Positions 29,495 through 32,607 of a DNA stretch of 32,607 nucleotides are shown piece after piece. The DNA comes from Planctomycetota bacterium. Its GTDB lineage: Bacteria > Planctomycetota > Planctomycetia > Gemmatales > Gemmataceae. Below the pieces are notes generated by a model, which saw only the letters and a program-made list of their open reading frames with translations, did not search any database and had not been told where the DNA came from. The stretch spans positions 1 through 32,607 of the forward strand of contig JAJXWW010000203.1 in the NCBI GenBank assembly GCA_021781415.1, in the 5' to 3' direction. Numbering within the stretch: the first letter of the stretch is position 1; the number at the start of each line of letters is the position of its first letter. The position numbers and the translations under genes were made by a program.

Positions 29495-32400
29495 ATGCAG
29501 CGAAGAATACTGATAATATCCATCGCTTTTATCTTCTTTAGTGCGCTCTGGTTTGTCGAAGCCGCCGAGCCGGAGGACAAGCCCTATTCGCCGCGCGTTG
29601 CTGCCGCCTCGGACGAAGCGGCCAAGGCGCTCAAACGCATGAGGGTGCCGAGCGGCATGGAGGCGAAAGTGTGGGCCGCTGAACCACTGCTCGCCAATCC
29701 CGTCGCCTTCTGCTTCGATGAGAAGGGGCGTTGTTACGTTGCCGAGACGTTTCGCCTGCACGCCGGCGTCACCGACAATCGAGGCCATATGTATTGGCTC
29801 GACGACGATCTCGCCTCACGCACCGTCGCCGACCGCGTGGCCATGTATCGCAAGCACCTCAAGGATCGATTCAAGACTTACGAAACCGAACACGATCGCG
29901 TTCGTTTGATCGAGGATACGAAAGGGAAGGGCATCGCGGACAAGGCGACGGTATTCGCCGATGGGTTTCATCGCGCCGCCGACGGCATCGGTGCCGGACT
30001 GTTGGCGCGCAAGGGCAGCGTGTACTACACCTGCATCCCCGATTTGTGGCAGCTGCGCGACACCGACGGCGACGGCAAGGCCGATGTGCGCAGCTCACTG
30101 GCCACGGGGTTCGGCATTCACGTTGCCTTTCTCGGTCACGACATGCACGGCCTGCGCATGGGACCGGATGGTTTGCTCTATTTCTCCATCGGCGATCGAG
30201 GATTGAATGTAACGACAAAAGAGGGTGTCCATCTCTTCTATCCCGATACCGGCGCGGTGTTGCGTTGCGAGCCGGATGGCTCACATTTAGAAGTCGTGCA
30301 TATCGGCTTGCGCAATCCGCAGGAGTTGGCGTTCGATGCACGCGGCGATCTCTTCACGATGGACAACAACAGCGATTCCGGAGATCGCGCCCGCCTGGTC
30401 TACATCTCCGAAGGAGGCGACAGCGGCTGGCGCACCGGCTATCAGTACGGCAGCGCCTTGAGTAATCGTGGCCCGTGGAACGCCGAGAAGATCTGGCATC
30501 TCCCCAATTCCGAACAGCCAGCTTACGTCGTGCCGCCCCTGGCCCACATCACTGCCGGCCCTTCGGGTCTGTGCTACAACTACGGGGCCACGGCCTTGCC
30601 CGAACGCTATGCCGATCACTTCTTTATCTGCGATTTTCACGGCAGCTCCGGAGGTAGCGGCGTTTTCTCGTTCGCCGTCAAGCCGCGGGGAGCGTCTTTT
30701 GAAGTTAGCGACGGCCATCCATTCATCTGGTCGGTTCTGGCGACCGATTGCGATTTCGGCCCCGATGGAGCCTTCTACCTCAGCGATTGGGTCGACGGTT
30801 GGGGACTGACGGGCAAAGGCCGTATCTATCGATTCGCGGACGCCGAAGCCGCGAAGAAACCGATTCTTTCCGAGGTCAAAAAGCTCCTCGCCGAAGGCTT
30901 CGAGAGCCGATCTACCGCCGAGTGCGTGAAGCTTCTGGGACATGCGGATCTGCGGATACGGCAAGAGGCGCAATTCACACTTGCAGAGCGTGGTCCCAGT
31001 TCCATCGTTCCGTTGGCGAAGATAGCAAAGGAGGAAAAGAATCCTTTGGCTCGCTTTCATGCCATCTGGGGCTTGGGGCAACTCGGTCGACACGGGGAGA
31101 AAGTGCAAGGAGCGTTGCAACCGTTGCTGACCGATGCCGATGCCGAGGTGCGACGACAAGCGGCACGCGCCCTGGGATGGGGCAAGGATGCCGATGGGCA
31201 CGATCTCATTGCCCTGCTGCACGATACCGAGCCTCGCGTCCGCTATCAGGCGGCGTTGTCGTTAAGCCGCTCGAACGTGCATTGGTCGAATGCCGATGCC
31301 AAGGACGCCTGGGACGCGCTGACCAAGTTAATCGAAGACAACGCCGACCGAGATGCGTATCTTCGCCAAGCCGCCACAAAGGCACTGGCCCGCTATCCCC
31401 ATGAAAAATTGAGCGAGGCCAGCAAGCATCCTTCGGCAACGGTTCGCTTAGCCGCCGTCCTCGCGCTACGACAACAGAAAAGCACTCGCGTCTCGGCGTT
31501 TCTCGACGATGTCGATCCTCGCATCGTCGTGGAGGCGGCGCGCGTCGTTCACGATGTCCTGGAACCGCGCGACGGCAAGCCCTTGGCCGAGCGACTGACA
31601 AAGCCTAACGTGCCGCCGACTTTCCTCCTACGAGCGTTGCACGCCCATTTCCGACTCGGTGCGTACGAGAATGCCCTCGCCCTCGCCGCTTATGCCGCGC
31701 GGCCCGATGCTCCGGAGAAGATGCGGGTCGAGGCGTTGAAGATGCTCGGTCAATGGGCCAAGCCGCCGCGGCGCGATCAGGTCACAGGGTTGACGCAGAA
31801 TCTTCCTCCGCGCGAGGCGAAAATAGCCGCCGAGGCGATACAGCGCTTTCTCGGCGGAATCTTCGCCGGCCCCAACGCCGTTCGGCAGCAAGCGGCCAAG
31901 GTGGCTGCCGATCTCGGCATCAAGGAAGTTGCTCCGCTGTTGATTGCCCTTGCCGTCGATGACAAGCGACCGTCTCTCGCCCGCGTGGAAGCGCTGCAAG
32001 CATTGGCGTCTCTCCACGATGCGAATTTGGAAAAGGCCATGCGGTCGGCCCTCAAGGATGCGGATGCGCGGGTGCGGAGCGAGGGTCTTCGTCTGCTGTC
32101 GCATCTACATCCCGCCGAGGCGTTCGCCGAGTTGGAGTCTGCGTTGACGCGAGGACAAACGGTCGAACGTCAGCAAGCCTTCGCCATTCTCGGCGACATG
32201 AAATCGCCTCGCGCGGATACCGAATTGTCCAAATGGCTCGATCGTCTTCTCGACGAAAAACTAGCGTCCGAGACGCGCTTGGATCTGCTCGACGCTGCCG
32301 CGCGCCGCAAGTCGGCGACGGTTGCCGAGAAACTCAAGCGCTATGCGGCAATGGAGAACAATAAAGACCCCCTTGGTCCCTATAAGGACGCCCTCGTGGG

Positions 32401-32607
32401 TGGCGATGCCGAAGTGGGTCGGCGCATCTTCTTGGGTAAAGCCGAGGTTTCGTGCTTGCGCTGCCATAAAGTGCAAGGCGTCGGCGGCGAGGTCGGTCCC
32501 GAACTGACCGGCATCGGTTCCAAACAGAAGCGCGATTACTTGCTCGAAGCCATCGTCGCGCCCAACAAGCAAATCGCCAAGGGGTTCGAGACGCTGGTGC
32601 TGACTTT
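29495..32607 (+). CDS. PVC-type heme-binding CxxCH protein, 3' end outside window
   Basis: At least 1037 residues are visible and the frame is open at the right edge. After a signal peptide (RRILIISIAFIFFSALWFVEA) comes an N-terminal beta-propeller like PQQ/sugar dehydrogenases (VPSGMEAKVWAAEPLLANPVAFCFDEKGRCYVAET, HDMHGLRMGPDGLLYFSIGDRG, GLRNPQELAFDARGDLFTMDNNSDSGD). Next is a long stretch of HEAT-like helical repeats (about 440-950: DADAEVRRQAARALGWG, TEPRVRYQAALSL and so on). A cytochrome-c heme site, SCLRCHK, lies at 32453-32467. This combination defines the large paralogous family of planctomycetes and relatives, thought to be extracytoplasmic dehydrogenases. The ATG at 29495 places the signal peptide at the start; an in-frame ATG at 29468 is possible, and neither has a clear Shine-Dalgarno. 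Confidence 0.88.
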   Translation, partial: MQRRILIISIAFIFFSALWFVEAAEPEDKPYSPRVAAASDEAAKALKRMRVPSGMEAKVWAAEPLLANPVAFCFDEKGRCYVAETFRLHAGVTDNRGHMYWLDDDLASRTVADRVAMYRKHLKDRFKTYETEHDRVRLIEDTKGKGIADKATVFADGFHRAADGIGAGLLARKGSVYYTCIPDLWQLRDTDGDGKADVRSSLATGFGIHVAFLGHDMHGLRMGPDGLLYFSIGDRGLNVTTKEGVHLFYPDTGAVLRCEPDGSHLEVVHIGLRNPQELAFDARGDLFTMDNNSDSGDRARLVYISEGGDSGWRTGYQYGSALSNRGPWNAEKIWHLPNSEQPAYVVPPLAHITAGPSGLCYNYGATALPERYADHFFICDFHGSSGGSGVFSFAVKPRGASFEVSDGHPFIWSVLATDCDFGPDGAFYLSDWVDGWGLTGKGRIYRFADAEAAKKPILSEVKKLLAEGFESRSTAECVKLLGHADLRIRQEAQFTLAERGPSSIVPLAKIAKEEKNPLARFHAIWGLGQLGRHGEKVQGALQPLLTDADAEVRRQAARALGWGKDADGHDLIALLHDTEPRVRYQAALSLSRSNVHWSNADAKDAWDALTKLIEDNADRDAYLRQAATKALARYPHEKLSEASKHPSATVRLAAVLALRQQKSTRVSAFLDDVDPRIVVEAARVVHDVLEPRDGKPLAERLTKPNVPPTFLLRALHAHFRLGAYENALALAAYAARPDAPEKMRVEALKMLGQWAKPPRRDQVTGLTQNLPPREAKIAAEAIQRFLGGIFAGPNAVRQQAAKVAADLGIKEVAPLLIALAVDDKRPSLARVEALQALASLHDANLEKAMRSALKDADARVRSEGLRLLSHLHPAEAFAELESALTRGQTVERQQAFAILGDMKSPRADTELSKWLDRLLDEKLASETRLDLLDAAARRKSATVAEKLKRYAAMENNKDPLGPYKDALVGGDAEVGRRIFLGKAEVSCLRCHKVQGVGGEVGPELTGIGSKQKRDYLLEAIVAPNKQIAKGFETLVLT

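Overview
The window looks like chromosome from a large-genome planctomycete, most likely of the Gemmata group. The main evidence is a truncated gene at the right end that combines a beta-propeller, HEAT-like repeats and a CxxCH heme site (the PVC-type heme-binding family). Supporting signs are many secreted or lipoprotein genes of unknown function, a high-GC sequence, and intergenic spaces full of REP-like palindromes. No rRNA, tRNA or CRISPR array was seen. A fragment of an IS630-type transposase touches the left edge.

Layout, left to right. 1-4.3 kb: transposase start, a cysteine desulfurase-like PLP enzyme, a leftward two-gene unit (HTH plus ImmA/IrrE peptidase, then a PIN-like protein) with a clear promoter and operator, and a secreted protein resembling a decayed peptidase. 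4.3-7.1 kb: a stand-alone DsbD N-terminal-type domain and an exported DUF255/thioredoxin-like protein, flanked by related hairpins. 7.1-9.5 kb: a small membrane protein (probable DUF3634), phoU, a RelE/ParE-type toxin-antitoxin pair, and a rhodanese. 9.5-12.1 kb: rpmA behind a secreted protein gene, a tandem palindromic repeat array, and a nucleotidyltransferase-HD protein.

12.1-17.6 kb is a leftward cluster starting from a good promoter: rsmH, then a membrane-anchored LysM-MraZ fusion, then a second membrane-anchored LysM protein, then a lipoprotein. It is a remnant of the division/cell-wall (mra) cluster. MraZ, normally a small cytoplasmic DNA-binding protein encoded before rsmH, here forms the C-terminus of a transmembrane LysM protein encoded after rsmH, where ftsL usually sits. 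This is the most unusual item in the window.

17.9-21.9 kb is a rightward protein-quality-control group: tig, clpP1, clpP2 and a lipoprotein. ClpP1 has Asn in place of the catalytic Asp while ClpP2 has a complete triad, which suggests a mixed ClpP1-ClpP2 peptidase. 21.9-27 kb holds an RluA-type pseudouridine synthase with a small overlapping gene, a MarR regulator with a near-consensus promoter, csrA, a YceI protein, a polytopic membrane protein and endonuclease IV. 27.1 kb to the end holds a Tat-exported glycosidase-like protein and the truncated heme protein.

All functional calls rest on motifs and family knowledge; no database search was run.
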